NCBI GenBank assembly: GCA_034509425.1
Contig: JAVTVJ010001345.1
Location: forward strand, 1 to 64,000
DNA: 64,000 bases
Direction of reading: 5' to 3'
DNA from: Eopsaltria australis
Lineage: Eukaryota > Chordata > Aves > Passeriformes > Petroicidae
Below the pieces are notes generated by a model. That model saw only the letters and a list, made by a program, of their open reading frames with translations, was not told where the DNA came from and made no database searches. The position numbers and the translations under genes are program-made. Positions 1 through 11,624 of the stretch are shown here, in pieces. The stretch's first letter is position 1. Each line of letters opens with the position of its first letter.

Positions 1-120
1 CCAGGACAGGAAATCACAACAAGCTCGTGGTGGTCACCTTCCCCTGTCACAGATTGTTCTGGGGCACAAGAAACACCACGAAGGGAGCACAGACATTCCA
101 AAACTGAAGATGGAACAGCA

Positions 121-320
121 GATCCTCCCCTGTGAGGGTGCAAAGGACCTGGCACAGGGTGCCCAGAGAAGCTGTGGCTGTTCCTGGATCCCTGGCAGTG
201 CCCAAGGCCAGGCTGGACAGGGCTTGGAGCAGCCTGGGACAGTGGAAGGTGTCCCTGCCCATGGAATGGGATGAGCTGTGAGGTCCCTTCCAACCCCACA
301 TTTTCCGTGATTCTGGGGTT
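121..320 (+). mobile_element. CR1 LINE 3'-end fragment
   Basis: This matches the 3' portion of the avian CR1 retrotransposon. The diagnostic phrases are CTGGCACAGGGTGCCCAG, AGAAGCTGTGGCTG, CCCAAGGCCAGGCTGGACAG and the near-terminal AGGTCCCTTCCAACCC, read 5' to 3' on the plus strand. It is 5'-truncated, as most CR1 copies are, and has no coding capacity left. It lies just downstream of the minus-strand exon near 1 kb, probably in that gene's first intron. Confidence 0.88.
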
Positions 321-429
321 CTCCCCCAGTCTGTATTTCGCAGGTGATGCCCACAAACACGTCCGGACACCCATCCTGTAATTTCGGGGAACAACTCGGT
401 CCTTTCTGGGCATCACCCCCAGCTCCAAG

Positions 430-1205
430 GATTCCAGCCCGAGGCTCCGCCGTGTCCTGCAGGCCGCTGTCACCCGCAGCCCCTCACCGGGGCGTTAAAA
501 ACGCGAATAACTCCTGGCTTTGGCGAGTTCCCACCCCCTCTCCTTTACAAAGGGAGTGCGGGCTGAGGAAGGGGCGGAATCTCCGCATCCCGCGGGCATT
601 CCCGGCAGGATCCGCCGAGCCCCGGGGCACTCCCCGCTCCCGGAGGAGGAGCGGTGGCGGCCCCGACCCGCCGGGAGCCGGCGGGCCCCGGGAGGAGCCG
701 CACGAGGTCGGGGACAATGACAAATAAAGGTTAGAGCGGAGCGATGAGCGCCGGGAGGACGGGAAAGGCCAACTCCTCCCGCAGCGCACCGACCCCGAAC
801 GGAACCGCGGCCGCTCGGGAGGAGCTCGGCCCGGCCTCCTCCGGCAGCCCCGCACGGCCGCGCCTCACCCCGCGGGCAGGGCCCGGCGGGCAGTGACCGA
901 GCGCCGCCGCACCGCCGGGCCCCGGGGCGGAGCTGCCGCCGCCGCAGGGCGAGGCCCGGGCCCCGCCGGGCGCCGGGCCGTGCCCCGCACTCACCGTGGT
1001 GCCCATGGCCGCGCCGGGCCCGGGCGGAGCGAGGCCCGGGCCGCCGGGCGCCCGCTCTGCGCATGTGCGGGGGCGGCTCCGGTTCCTCCGGTTCCGGCGG
1101 CGGCGGCGGGCGGGGAGCGGCGGCGGCGGCGCGCGGTGATGGCGTCATCGCGCCGCGCCGCCCCCGGGCCGGAAGCGATGGGGACGCGTTGCCGTGGCAA
1201 CAAGG
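430..1205. promoter_or_regulatory. CpG island, probable promoter
   Basis: This stretch is very GC-rich and dense in CpG, with GC-box-like runs (GGGGCGG, CCGCCC) and NRF1-like GCGCATGTGCG at about 1058-1068. It contrasts sharply with the AT-rich desert starting near 3 kb. The minus-strand first exon at about 995-1070 lies inside it, so the island is best read as that gene's promoter. Open frames that cross it on both strands come from stop-poor GC-rich sequence and are not called as genes. Confidence 0.75.
995..1070 (-). CDS. Candidate first exon of a minus-strand gene (TMEM250 by synteny, tentative)
   Basis: On the minus strand a near-ideal Kozak context (GCGGCCATGG) starts at 1006 and encodes Met-Gly-Thr-Thr. 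It is followed at once by a consensus donor, ACG|GTGAGT, with the last exon base at 995. The upper limit is the presumed 5' UTR in the CpG island, and the transcription start is a guess. The rest of the gene would lie beyond the left edge. In human the minus-strand neighbour downstream of LHX3 is TMEM250 (C9orf69), then NACC2, which makes TMEM250 the best guess. However, the known TMEM250 protein does not start MGTT, so the ATG could be an upstream ORF or this could be a different gene. Coding of only 12 bases cannot be verified from sequence alone. Confidence 0.45.
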
Positions 1206-1208
1206 GGC

Positions 1209-1632
1209 GGCCGGGCCTGGTCACTGCCGGGGTCACACCGGGCCTGGTCACACTGGGGTTACACCGGGCCTGGTCACACTGGGGTTACACCGGGCCTGGT
1301 CACACCGGGGTCACTCCGGGCCTGGTCACACTGGGGTTACACCGGGCCTGGTCACACTGGGGTCACTCCGGGCCTGGTCACTGCCGGGGTCACACCGGGG
1401 TCACACCGGGGGTCACACCTGGGGTCACACCGGGCCTGGTCACTGCCAGGGTCACTCTGGCCCTGTTCACACCGGGGGGGGGGGGTCACCCCGAGGTCAC
1501 ACTGAGGGTCACACTGGGCCTGGTCACTCCAGGGTCACACCAGTGGTCACTCCAGTGGTCACTCCAGGGGTCACACCAGGGGTCACAGCAGTGGTCACTC
1601 CAGTGGTCACTCCAGGGGTCACACCGGGGCTG
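1209..1632. repeat. GGTCAC-rich minisatellite (13/26-bp period)
   Basis: Tandem copies of a 26-bp unit are made of two related 13-bp halves, of the type CCTGGTCACACTG and GGGTTACACCGGG. The second half of the array is more degenerate, with GGTCACTCCAGTG and GGGGTCACACCAG variants and an 11-base G run near 1474-1484. All three plus-strand frames stay open through most of it because the unit has few stops. The predicted repetitive peptides have no recognisable domain and are treated as artefacts. It abuts the CpG island at its left edge. Confidence 0.92.
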
Positions 1633-1888
1633 AGGGTGCCGTGTCCAGCGTAACTGTAGCGGCAGCCAAAGGTCATCCAGAGAATCCCAAAAAGACCCAA
1701 AAACTTCCTAAAACAGGTGGAGAAAAATTCAAAACAATATAAAGGGAAGGAAAACAAATAACTTCCTCCTGGCTGTTTTCCCTTTGATTTAATGAGGAGT
1801 TCTTGTCCATAATGGAAAGAACACACAGCTCCGGCCTTGGCTCCCTGCCCCACTCGCTGTCTGGGCAGTGCCACGGTGGGAAAACATT

Positions 1889-1943
1889 CAATAGTAATAA
1901 TAATAAATAAATAATAATAAATAAATAATAATAATAGTAATAA
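1889..1943. repeat. AAT/AATAAAT microsatellite
   Basis: An interrupted run of AAT and AAATA units about 55 bp long. It is simple sequence with no other feature. The surrounding 1650-2490 interval has no recognised exon. Confidence 0.9.
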
Positions 1944-2496
1944 CTCGGGCCATCTGTCACCTCTCAGAGCTGTCCCGGTGTCCCGGTGCCTCCCGGAGCT
2001 CCTGCTGGGGCCGCTTCCTGCCCTTCCCCTGCCCTGCACAGCAGCTGGATCCTGAAACACCGGGGGAAATTCTGGATAAGGCAACAACTGGGGAGTTCTC
2101 CTGGGAATTTGGCATCTCCACGTGTCCCAAATATCTCCTGGTGGGAGGGAGAAGGGGATGAGTGGGGCTGATGAATTTCCCCAGTAGCGAGGAACTGGGG
2201 ACATCTGTTTGGTGGCTTGGGTGAGCAGGAGAGCCACCCACATCCCACTGATTTCCCTCTGCTGTTCTTTGGGACTGGAGCCATAACCCAGAGATGGGAA
2301 TTTCAGCCCGAGCAACAAAATTATGGAGGCACTTTTGTCCTTGCAGCTTTGCCTTGGGGAATCTCAGGGTGCTGCTGGATGCAAGGGTGGCAGAGGGGGC
2401 TCCTGCAGGAATGCCTTGGGTGGGAAGGGACTTCCCACCCTCCAGGAAACCCCAGGGAGTGCACCAGTCCCAAGATTGACCCTTTCAGTTTTTTAG

Positions 2497-2690
2497 GCCA
2501 GGGTGACACTCAGCTCAAGGCCAGGGTGACCTTCAGCTCAAGGCCAGTTTGATGTCCAGCTCAAGGCCAGTTTCATGTTCAGCTCAAGGCCAGGGTGATG
2601 TCCAGCTCAAGGCCAGGGTGACATTCAGCTCAAGGCCAGGGTGATGTCCAGCTCAAGGCCAGTTTGACGTTCAGCTCAAGGCCAGATTGG
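2497..2690. repeat. 23-bp minisatellite abutting a CR1 end
   Basis: About eight imperfect copies of a 23-bp unit containing AGCTCAAGGCCAG followed by GGTGA or TTTGA and a short variable tail. The last copy runs directly into the CR1 fragment that follows. CR1 consensus contains TCAAGGCCAGGTTGG, so the unit probably expanded from the CR1 itself. Confidence 0.9.
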
Positions 2691-2787
2691 CCTGATCTAG
2701 TGGCAGGCGTCCCTGTCCATGGCAGGGGGTGGAACAAGATAAGTTTTTAGGTCCCTTCCAACCCAAACCATCCCGTGATTCTGTGAC
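2681..2787 (+). mobile_element. CR1 LINE 3'-end fragment
   Basis: The order GCCAGATTGG, CTGTCCATGGCAGGGG, TTTTTAGGTCCCTTCCAACC, GATTCTGTGA is the classical CR1 3' terminus in plus orientation. Only the last ~105 bp remain recognisable. The upstream part is replaced by the 23-bp minisatellite. Confidence 0.9.
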
Positions 2788-3009
2788 AAACATCAGGACG
2801 GCCCCGTTCAATTTCCTGCGTGGCACACTTTGACCTCTCAGCCGCTCCACAAACAACAAACAGCCCCGGGGTCAGGCAGGAATGGAAGCTTTGACTTTCA
2901 GAGAGATCAGATCCTCGGGGAGAGCTCCCCGCAGGGAACCCGCCCACAACCCTCGGGGCTGTATTTCTTCCCCGCGCTAATTTTACTAAAGACACAACTC
3001 ATATTCCTG

Positions 3010-3560
3010 TTGATTGAACAGTTTTGTGTTGACAGCGTTGGAGATTTGTGGTGAAACTCATCATCAGCCCCGAGTGCGGGCCATTAGTCCCCGTCAGCGC
3101 GGCCGGCGAGGCCTCGGGTGTTTTATGGCCCGCTCTGAAGACAAACAGACACATTTATATGTCACTTGTTGCAATATAAATGCTAACTTGTACTTCTTTC
3201 AAAACTTTTAATGAATTGTACACATTTCGTAAGATTTATAGCAAGGAGCGGACGGCTCAAAATATTGCTTTAAACAGATTTGTCACTTTGGCAACGGAAC
3301 AAAAAAAATCTGGAAGATATTGCCTTTAGAAATACATCATAAATATATGCGTCTTAAAAGAGTTTATTTTGGTCATTAATAGTTGATGCTCCCTCCCCCA
3401 CCCGGTGCAGGATTTAAAGTTAAATTATGCAAAATCAAAAACAAACCTTATAATACTTAATCAAACATGCATAAAACTGTCAGGGCCAAATAAATTCTCT
3501 CAATTAACTTGCTTCAGATTGTGATTGCATTTACTAATTTAATCAACACTAGAATAATTT
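3010..3560. other. Candidate conserved noncoding block
   Basis: AT-rich, non-repetitive sequence with no long open frame, starting next to a short CpG-rich patch at 3070-3130. It contains homeodomain-like motifs (TTAATGAATTG, TAATTTAATCAA, TTTACTAATTT) and octamer-like ATGCAAAATC near 3428. It has the look of a deeply conserved vertebrate enhancer, but conservation cannot be measured from one sequence. No gene is visible. Confidence 0.35.
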
Positions 3561-5044
3561 GGAGACTGGGTAATGATGAATTGCCGTGGTGCTGCACGTG
3601 AAGGGCCGCTGAGGTGCTGTGCTGAGGCAGGAATGCAAGAAATGCCTTCGAGGCTGAGGGCAAAAAACTCACAGCCGAGTCGTCACAATCATTTTATGAT
3701 GGAAACATCTTTTTCTTCCCATTTGGAGGGGGATTTTCGCCAGCAAACACCCTCGTGGACAGCCCTTGGCTGGATGAATGGCTCCAGTGTTAGCCCACGG
3801 AGTCAATCTCATTTCAGTCCTAGATGAGCGAAGGAATCAAACCTGCAGAGACATTCCCTCCCTTCCCTGCCCATTTTTGAGCAATTTTGTGAATGTGATC
3901 TTTCCCTGGGAGTGGTGACCTCCAGCCCTGCTGGCACCGAGTGATGCTCCAGCCTCGCTCAGGTCGTTTAGGCTGGAGCTGGAGTAACAGCCCTGTAATA
4001 TCCAGATGTCCTTTAGCTCAGTCCTTTTGCACTTTGAATGGAGCTGCACTTACACTGAAATGGGCCTGACCCCTGCCTAGGAAAGCTTTCAATACTATTA
4101 CTTGTGGAGAGATAAACATTGCACTTCTGCAGGCGTAAGCAAGGTTTTATGGAGAGGTTCTCATTTACAGGTTCGTGTGAAGGAGGCTGTAAGGTGTATT
4201 CAACCCTATAAAATACCTGAACCTCAGAAAAATCACCCCCGTGTCTGGTCTTTAACCTTTCCACACCCGTTTTACAAAAAAATAACAATGTCCACGTAGC
4301 TGCTGTGGGAACGAACTCTTTGCAAGATTCTCCTCCTCTCTCTTTCTGTGTATCTCTGCAAAATACACTTTCCACAGCCTAACTGACCATTTTGGCCACT
4401 TTTTTATTTGAAATGGGGATTATGCTTTATAAATGCCTGGCACCCAGCACCATTTGCTCCCCAGCAGAAATCAGTAAATAAAAATCCATGTGCTGAAAAG
4501 TGTGTCCAGAAAAATAGCTAACAAGTTTGCTTGGGTGACCCAGAAACAATTACATCCCCAGCAATTCCACAGCCGTGCAGACATCCATATTTCTTCAGGG
4601 TTTAAAGATAATAAAGTGTTAACATGGTATTTTTCAAGCATTCACTGCTGCCTTCCAGTCGTACCCAAAAGCACCGTTCAAAACCAGCTCCTTTGGGTTT
4701 TGCTGAGCAAGAAATATAACAAATTAAGGAATGAATTCTTTCCTTTTCCTTAAAGGAGATTTAGGATTGAGTCTGGCCCTTTAATTTTTAGTGTGATCGA
4801 TCCTCCCTGCAGATCTAAAGTGCAAAAGCTCGTGAAATAATTTTTCCTTATTGCTTCTTCCCAGATCTCATCTCGTGGCTGGAAATGTCAGCTTGAATCA
4901 GTTTGAGGGGATTTGCATGTGGTAAATAATAATGCAGCCTATTAGACTAATCAAATAAAAAGACAAACAGCAGAAAGTGCGACTAATTCCCAGTTCTGCA
5001 GCCCTGCAACCCCCGTGCAGGGCTCCGAGCTCTCCCAGCTCCCC
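3561..5044. other. Gene-free interval
   Basis: No open frame here resembles a known protein or is flanked by convincing splice sites. No repeat family was recognised. The sequence is ordinary, moderately AT-rich intergenic DNA. Confidence 0.6.
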
Positions 5045-5354
5045 GGGGCTGCAGGGCAGCAGCAGCCTGGTTTTGGGGTGGTTTTTGGGGTGTTATTTGG
5101 CAGCTTTGGATGCCGAGGGAGTGAGGGATGCACAGAGCAGCACACCCTGCACTGAGCACCCTGCAGGCTGGGGAGCAGCAGTGCCAGCTCCGCACTTGCT
5201 GGGGTTGCAGGGCAGCAGCAGCCTGGTTTTGGGGTGGTTATTTTGGGGTGTTTTTTGGCAGCTTTGGATGCCGAGGGAGTGAGGGATGCAGAGACCAGCA
5301 AACCCTGCACTGAGCACCCTGCAGGCTGGGGAGCAGCAGTGCCAGCTCCACACT
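5045..5354. repeat. Two-copy tandem duplication, 156-bp period
   Basis: The block at 5045-5200 is repeated at 5201-5354 with a few substitutions and a small indel in the TTTTGGGG tract. Both copies carry GCAGGGCAGCAGCAGCCTGG, GGATGCCGAGGGAGTGAGGG and CACTGAGCACCCTGCAGGC. High similarity indicates a fairly recent duplication. Minus-strand frames reading across it merely repeat themselves and are not genes. Confidence 0.9.
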
Positions 5355-6926
5355 GAGTGCCAGCACAGATGGTCGGGTTGTGGAGCTCGGCGAGGCCAGG
5401 CTGTCCCTGCAGGAATCCTCCTCCTGCAGGAGTTTTATGGATATATATTTTACAGGTGACTTGCGAAATATAAAACTGGAGCAGTCTGCAGTTTCTAAAG
5501 AAATAAATGATTGGTGTGAGGCTCGCTGAGACAGTAATGTTTGATGTATTCCATCTACGTGACACCTCAGGCTGCTTTCGGGCATAATAATCTGCTGCTG
5601 CCAGCCTCTGCTGCTCTAAAAGCAAACCAGGGCATGCTCGGGGGGCTGGGGGCTGCTGCCTCCCCTCTGCCCCTGAAAACTGCTCCTTCCCTGCTGCAGG
5701 AATCAGGGCAGGGAGGCAAAGTCCAGTGCCAGTGTGGATGGGATTCCAGTGAGCCCACAAAAATTTGATGTACATAAAAAATGTGTGTTGTCCTATAGCA
5801 GGGACACTTAACTACCCCAAAAGACAGAGCCTCGCTAGCCTGGCTGTTCCCTCCACCTCTGGAAAATGGGAAGGCGGTTATTTTAAAGATGCTGGAGTCA
5901 TGGAAAGATTCCTGCTGACCTGCGGGGGCTGGAGCAGGAGCCAGCTGCACACATATGGTGAGTGAGTAACTGTCTCTAAAACAAATGAAAATAGAATCGG
6001 ATGCTCTGCCAGGGACAGAATTCCTGCCAAAGCTTGTTGCTGCATCATGTTGGCGAGTCCTGATCTGGCTGATGTCAGAAACTGCCTATTATGCAGAAAA
6101 CTCTCGAGGAGAAGTGTCGTTATTGCCTTCTGTTCCTTTGTAGGCTGGCTCTAATTTAAGCAGGAGGCAGTAAAACCCAATCCATCCCTGCCTGGTGGAG
6201 CTGAGCTCTGGTGGGCAGGATCGGGAAGCCTCTCAAATCCTCTGGCTCTGCAAAGTGCCTCTCTAAGGGGGATATTTCAGGTCAAAGCAGCAACTTTCCT
6301 CTGTGGATCTCAGTTCTCTGTTTTTCCATTCATCAATGCTGTATCTCAATCATATCATGTACAGGTGGGTCCTTAAACTCATTGCTTCATCAGGATCCTG
6401 CAGTGTGGATGAGATCTGGGGTCATTTTAGCCACAGCAACCTCGTCTTGTGTCACCCACAGTGCTGGGTCATTCCTTGCTTGAGTGACAGGAGAGAGCAG
6501 GGTCCAGCCTTCGCACGGCAAAGGGCTTTGTGCCCGAGCTCTGGATCAGTGAAATCACCTACCCTGGGCCCTGGCTCAGTGTCAGATTTAGGGGCAGCGT
6601 TCAGCTCGGTGGGATCAGTGGAAAGCTGAGTTTGCCCGTGTTTCTCAGGCATCCTTGCAGAGCATCAGCCCGTGTCAAGTCCTCACTGGCTGGGATTAGC
6701 CTTGAGGGCATCGCTGTCAGCACGAGAGGGTCTGCGGGGCCAGGAACCCAAAACACCGCGTGCTTTCTGATGGGGTGCTCTAAATACATCTATAACAATG
6801 TAATTTTAATGTCCATTACTGTAAGAACTCTTTTGAAAATTATTATTCTTAAAAACCAATCGGGAGGAGCAGCCCTGCACCCCAAACTCCCGGGGCAGCA
6901 CATTGAGAGGGTCAGCCCCGAGTGGC
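5355..6926. other. Gene-free interval
   Basis: Unique sequence with no supported exon. AT-rich patches at 5430-5560, 5960-6130 and 6780-6860 resemble noncoding regulatory DNA, but nothing specific can be assigned. Confidence 0.55.
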
Positions 6927-7017
6927 CGGGGCGTGGGCATCCCCCGAGGGTCCCGGGGGCCGTGGGCATCCCCGGAGGGTCCCGGGGGCGTGGGCAGCCC
7001 CCGAGGGTCCCCGCGGA
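6927..7017. repeat. Short GC-rich minisatellite
   Basis: Three to four imperfect copies of a ~28-bp unit, GCGTGGGCAT plus CCCCGAGGGTCCCGGG. It forms the core of a small GC-rich patch (about 6890-7290). CpG density there is moderate, and no exon is apparent. Confidence 0.8.
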
Positions 7018-7831
7018 GTGGGTGAGCGCGGGGCTGTGCCTGCGGCCGCATCCCACGTGGCGGTGCTCCTGCCCCAGGGATGCTGCGGCTGCCGCGCCGC
7101 ACCGACAGGAAGGGGGAAAACCGACTCCGAAAGGTTGGAAGCTTCGAATTCAGGGCGAAACCTCTACCCCGAGGCTCTCTCGGTGTGAAGCAGGAGTGTC
7201 CCCCTCGTCTTGTGCCCTGTCCCGTCCCTCCTGGTACATCAAAGCTGCGCGATGGGAGCGGTGCCTGCGGGAAGGAGCATCCCCTGCATCCTCTGTGACA
7301 CTGCCGGCCCCTGAGCCTTCTCCGCCTCTGTTTTTTTGGGGATAAACCAAATTCTCGCATTTCTGAGGGGCAAACTGCGCTCTTTGTCTCTTTAGCTAAG
7401 TGGAATTGTGTCCCTGTGTTCCCAGGGCGATCGGCACTGGCGATCCAAGAGCTCTGAGGAAAGGTTTGGCTGCAATTTGGAAAAATGCTTTGCTGAGAGT
7501 TTGAGAGAAACTTCTGGTGCTCAAAAGCTTTTCAGAATCTTTTTGGCATTGATTATGCTTGGACTGTGTAGTGCAAAAGAGAAAATGACTTTCCAGCATC
7601 AAACAGTGGCAAAGTTCATATTAATAAAAATTATTGAGAAAAAGGAACAAAATGTTTATAAGAAAAAATTGTCTCAAATATATCAACATTTATTAGCAAC
7701 GATTTTCAAACTGGGGGAGTTCACTGCAAGGAAATAAAGCTGATTTTGGTGTAGATCACAGCACTGCCCCTCTCCTTATGTGGGGAAATGTGGATCTCCA
7801 TGGCAAAGTTGCCCCTCCATCAATAATGTAA

Positions 7832-7882
7832 TGAATAGAATAGAATAGAACAGAATAGAATAGAATAGAATAGAATAGAATA
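7832..7882. repeat. (TAGAA)n microsatellite
   Basis: About ten copies of the pentamer TAGAA with one C substitution, running into a TATATATTTTAT tail. Simple sequence of low complexity. The flanking 7400-9220 interval shows no supported exon. Confidence 0.95.
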
Positions 7883-9224
7883 TATATTTTATCACCACAG
7901 GAAGCACAGGAATCAGAGCTGAGAACATTTTGCTCCCAAAACTGCCACACTCAGGGTCACCAAACGGATGTATTTCACTGGAGAGTCCCTGCCAGGATGA
8001 ATCCTGCTCCTTGCTCCCTAACTTTCCATAATTCACTTCCAGCCTGTAACTTCCTGGTGCAACATTTTGCTCAGAAGAACATGAAGGAGACAAAAACCCA
8101 AAGCCCTCATCAATCACAGCCTGGCTCCTGGTACAATTAGCAAGTTCTATTATCTTAAGAATGACACTTGTAGCACGGAGCAAAGCCAGGCGCACCCAAT
8201 ATTCTAATTCTGCATGGAAAAAAGGGAAGGCTTGAATTGCATTAGCATTGCATTAGATTCCCATGACTTTTTATATCAGCACTTGTGAGTTATTTATGAA
8301 TTCATTTATTTACAAGGACAGCCCTTTCTGCATTCAGTTGCCATGGTTGCTTTAACTCCTGTATCCTATTAATTCTGGATGTTATGAAATAGATATAGAT
8401 CAGACAATCATTGTGTGCTGGTGAGGGGTTTTTTTTTATTATTCTTATTTTACTCTTTGATTCCCTGTGTCCTGACCAGAAAGGCTTTAACACCCATCAT
8501 CTCTCCAGAGTAACCACTGCCAGCTGGCTGGGGAGGTGGTGTTGGGGCAATTCCCAGAGCTCTCCCCTCTGCCAATCCTCCTTGGCACAGAGATGCAGCC
8601 TGGGCTGGGGGAAATGTGGCAGCTGATTCCTAGCACGGAGCCACCCGCTTTGGTTTGAGGCAGCAAGGGAAGAGCAGAGCTGGGAGCAAGAGGGAATTCA
8701 GGAAGGCGCAGTGCCAGCCTGTCTGGGTGTCTGGGGCACCCTCACCTGTGGGAATTGCTGCAAAACCTGTCCTGGTGGGGATTGGGTCTTCCTGCCTTCC
8801 CCCTGGTCTGTTTGCAAAAACCACGGTTAATTCCAGAGTGCCAAAGCAGGCTCAGCCCTGGGGAGAAGCCAGAGGGGTTTGTGTCACCACGGAGAGATCA
8901 GAGAGTGTTCGAGAGCACAAATCCCTCGTGCAGCTACTCCCCAACTCCTGCTGGAGGAAGGAGATCAGTTTGGCTGCCCTGCCAGCTGAGGGACAGGGAG
9001 AGGCTTCTCTGAGAAGGGAGAGCTTTGGGGTGGTGCCTGTTCCAGGCAGGAATTCAGCCCCACACAGAGCAGGAATGTCCCGTGAGGCTCCGGGATCTGC
9101 TGGACCAAGGAGCTTGGGGTTTGTTCCTTGGACAGGGCAGAGACGCTGCTCAGGGAGGAGGATGGTGCTGGAGCCAGGATCCCAAAGCCTACATGCTGGA
9201 AGTGTTTTGTAATAGAATTCCACA

Positions 9225-9325
9225 AGAAAATTAAATCAATTACCGAGTCTAATAAAGCTCTCAAGGTTTTTAATTAAACGAAGTTTTAATTAAGGCAGCA
9301 TGAGGCCATGCTCTTTTGATATTCT
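9225..9325. promoter_or_regulatory. Candidate homeodomain-site cluster
   Basis: TAATTA occurs at 9271-9276 and 9287-9292, with ATCAATTA at 9236-9243. All three are core sites for LIM- and paired-class homeodomains. The sequence is AT-rich and non-repetitive. A regulatory role is inferred only from motif density. Confidence 0.35.
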
Positions 9326-10438
9326 GCTTCAGACCCTAGAGGATTGTGACTCCTTTTTGTAATTTACATGGGCTGGATCAATCACCAGAGTCACAAAAAT
9401 GTGAGAACTGTGTCAGTTTTATGGGATGAAATCCCATAAAGAGCCTGGAAACCCCAATAGCTCCAGGTGGGAGAGGTGTCCAGCTCGGGATCACCTTTCC
9501 TGCCACGGGCAGAGCATCAGCCTGAGCTGCTGTCCTGGGAAAAGTCCTCTCCCAAGCAAAACTCCTGCCATCTAATCCAGGAGGCTGCTGGTCGTGGGAA
9601 GTCACATGAGCTCAATAATTCCCCGTTCCACACCGAGCTGGCACTTTTTCCTCCCACAGAAACATCTCCCTCTTCCCTCAGCAGAGCCCATCGCAGGCTG
9701 GAACTCTGGTTCAGGAGCCAGGCAGGAAAATTGCAGGCAAACCAGACCCATATCTTCCAACCTGGACATCTGGTAAGTGGCCCCAGAATGTTCTGTCTCT
9801 ATTTTAGTCTTGTTTTGCACACAATATGCCCAAAACATGCTTTATTTCTTAAGGAGATAAGGATCTTTATGTAACCCATTTTTCCTTAACGCTAAGTCCT
9901 TTGTCAGGATTAAAGAATCCTAAAACATCTGTACAGGCTTGGGTGGCAGATGTATAGAACAAGCAGCCTAAAATAACATGGAATATTAACCTACTAAATG
10001 AGGTATTAAAAAAATAAAATAAAAGGACCCTCTTGCATCCTTAGTTACAGCCAATTCCTGACCCTGGCTACCACGGTGCAGGTGGATAACCAGTGTGAAA
10101 TGGGGATTTTCATCCGAGGAAGAGAGGGGAGAGGGGGAATCTTTGCTCACTGTGTGTCTGCAGAGGAGGCAAAGGGAAACCTGACTCCAGCTCTACCCTG
10201 CCAGGGGCTGCCCCTGCAGTTCTGGGGTGGTGGCAACCAGGACCTTGCTGCTGTTCCTGGGTCAAGTGTGCACAGCTGGACCCAGAGCCTGGGGCTGAGG
10301 GGCTGGCAGGGAGCCCCTCTCCAGTGCTGCTGGTCCTTGAGTCATGGGAGCAGTGTCTGAGAAGGGCTGGGAGCTGTGGAGAGCACAGGAACTGCCCTGT
10401 GCCAGCTCCATGGGTGCTCCTTAGCTCTGACAGCTCGG

Positions 10439-10503
10439 GATGGAGGGATGGAGGGATGGATGGATGGATGGATGGATGGATGGATGGATGGATGGATGGA
10501 TGG
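10439..10503. repeat. (GGAT)n microsatellite
   Basis: A nearly perfect tetranucleotide array of GGAT/GATG, about 65 bp, with GGAGGGAT variants at its left edge. Such arrays are highly mutable. No gene overlaps it. Confidence 0.96.
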
Positions 10504-11624
10504 CTCAGAGCACTCACTGACTGCTCTGTCAATACCCAAGATCAAACCTGATGCAGTTCAAAGTCTCCAGAGCAGGTCAGAAATCCCCTGCAGTGCCTTG
10601 ACCAGTTGGAGCCCAGCGTTTCAGCCTCTCCCATCCTCATCTCCCGGCCCATTTCCAGTGATCCATACAGGTCCCATCAGTCCTGGCCACAGCCAGCTCC
10701 CTCCCAGCCAGCCAGCTAAGGCCATTAGTGTGATTACTGGAGGTCATGAAGTTCAAACCAAAATGTCAATTTTCATTTGGAAGAATGGTCCCATTTTAGG
10801 AGCAGAGGGATTTTTTTTTCTCTCTCAAAGAGACCCCGACTGTGAAATCATTGCTCCCCAAAGACTTGCAAATTTCTGGCCAGCGAAAGGTGCCAATAGT
10901 TGCTGGAGCCAGTGAAAAGATTAACAAGGGTCACCAGTGCTTTCCTCTTTGCCTGCACTCAAAGGCTCTGGGGCCTATTTGGAAGATATTAACCATTGCC
11001 TTTACCTTCTGCACGTTCATCACCGGGTTTGGGGTCTTTATGGATTTATTGACAGGACAGAGCCATTAATCTTACCCGCAGAATGCCAGCCTGGGAGTCA
11101 CTCAGGTTACATCACCCTGCAGACAGGAGCCTTCAGCCGAAGTTTTAAAAGGCAGATGGAAATGTGATGAAGTAGGTGCTGGGTGAAGCCCAAGTGCTGC
11201 TCTGTGGGGCCCTGGGGCAGGGGGAGCACCCACCCAGCGGCCTCTGCCAGCGTGTGAAGGCAAAGACCTGACCTTGGGGAGGCTGCTGGGCTCTGCTCAT
11301 CGATTCAGCCAGGTCAGGACGACCCCTCTGTGGTCTGGGGTTAATGATCCACATTTGGGCATGATTCAGGAGACAGTGAGAAGATGGCTGCTGACCCCAC
11401 TCGCAGTGTCCCGGGCAGGGCTAGTGATATCATTGGAAATTTTAGATGTCTCCTTTCTGGAGAAACTCAAGATAGCTCTAAAAGGCCTTTCTCAGCCCAG
11501 GCTGCTGCTGGGAGCACTGGCTGGGCTGTTGGCACTGCAGGGTGGCACACGGCAGGGCAGGTGGGCTCCTGCCCACCTAGGAGATGTCACGCTTTTAAAG
11601 TGGGTTTTTTCTTCTGTGTCATTG

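Noticed and set aside
1138..1205. Plus-strand start MASSRRAAPGPEA as the first exon of ACBD6 (the LHX4 neighbour)
   Set aside because: Only MASS is shared with ACBD6, the following residues do not match, and synteny is with LHX3, not LHX4.
893..1653. Plus-strand repetitive proteins of about 100-246 residues
   Set aside because: All three frames are open across the minisatellite because the unit lacks stops; there is no domain, and the peptides are pure repeats.
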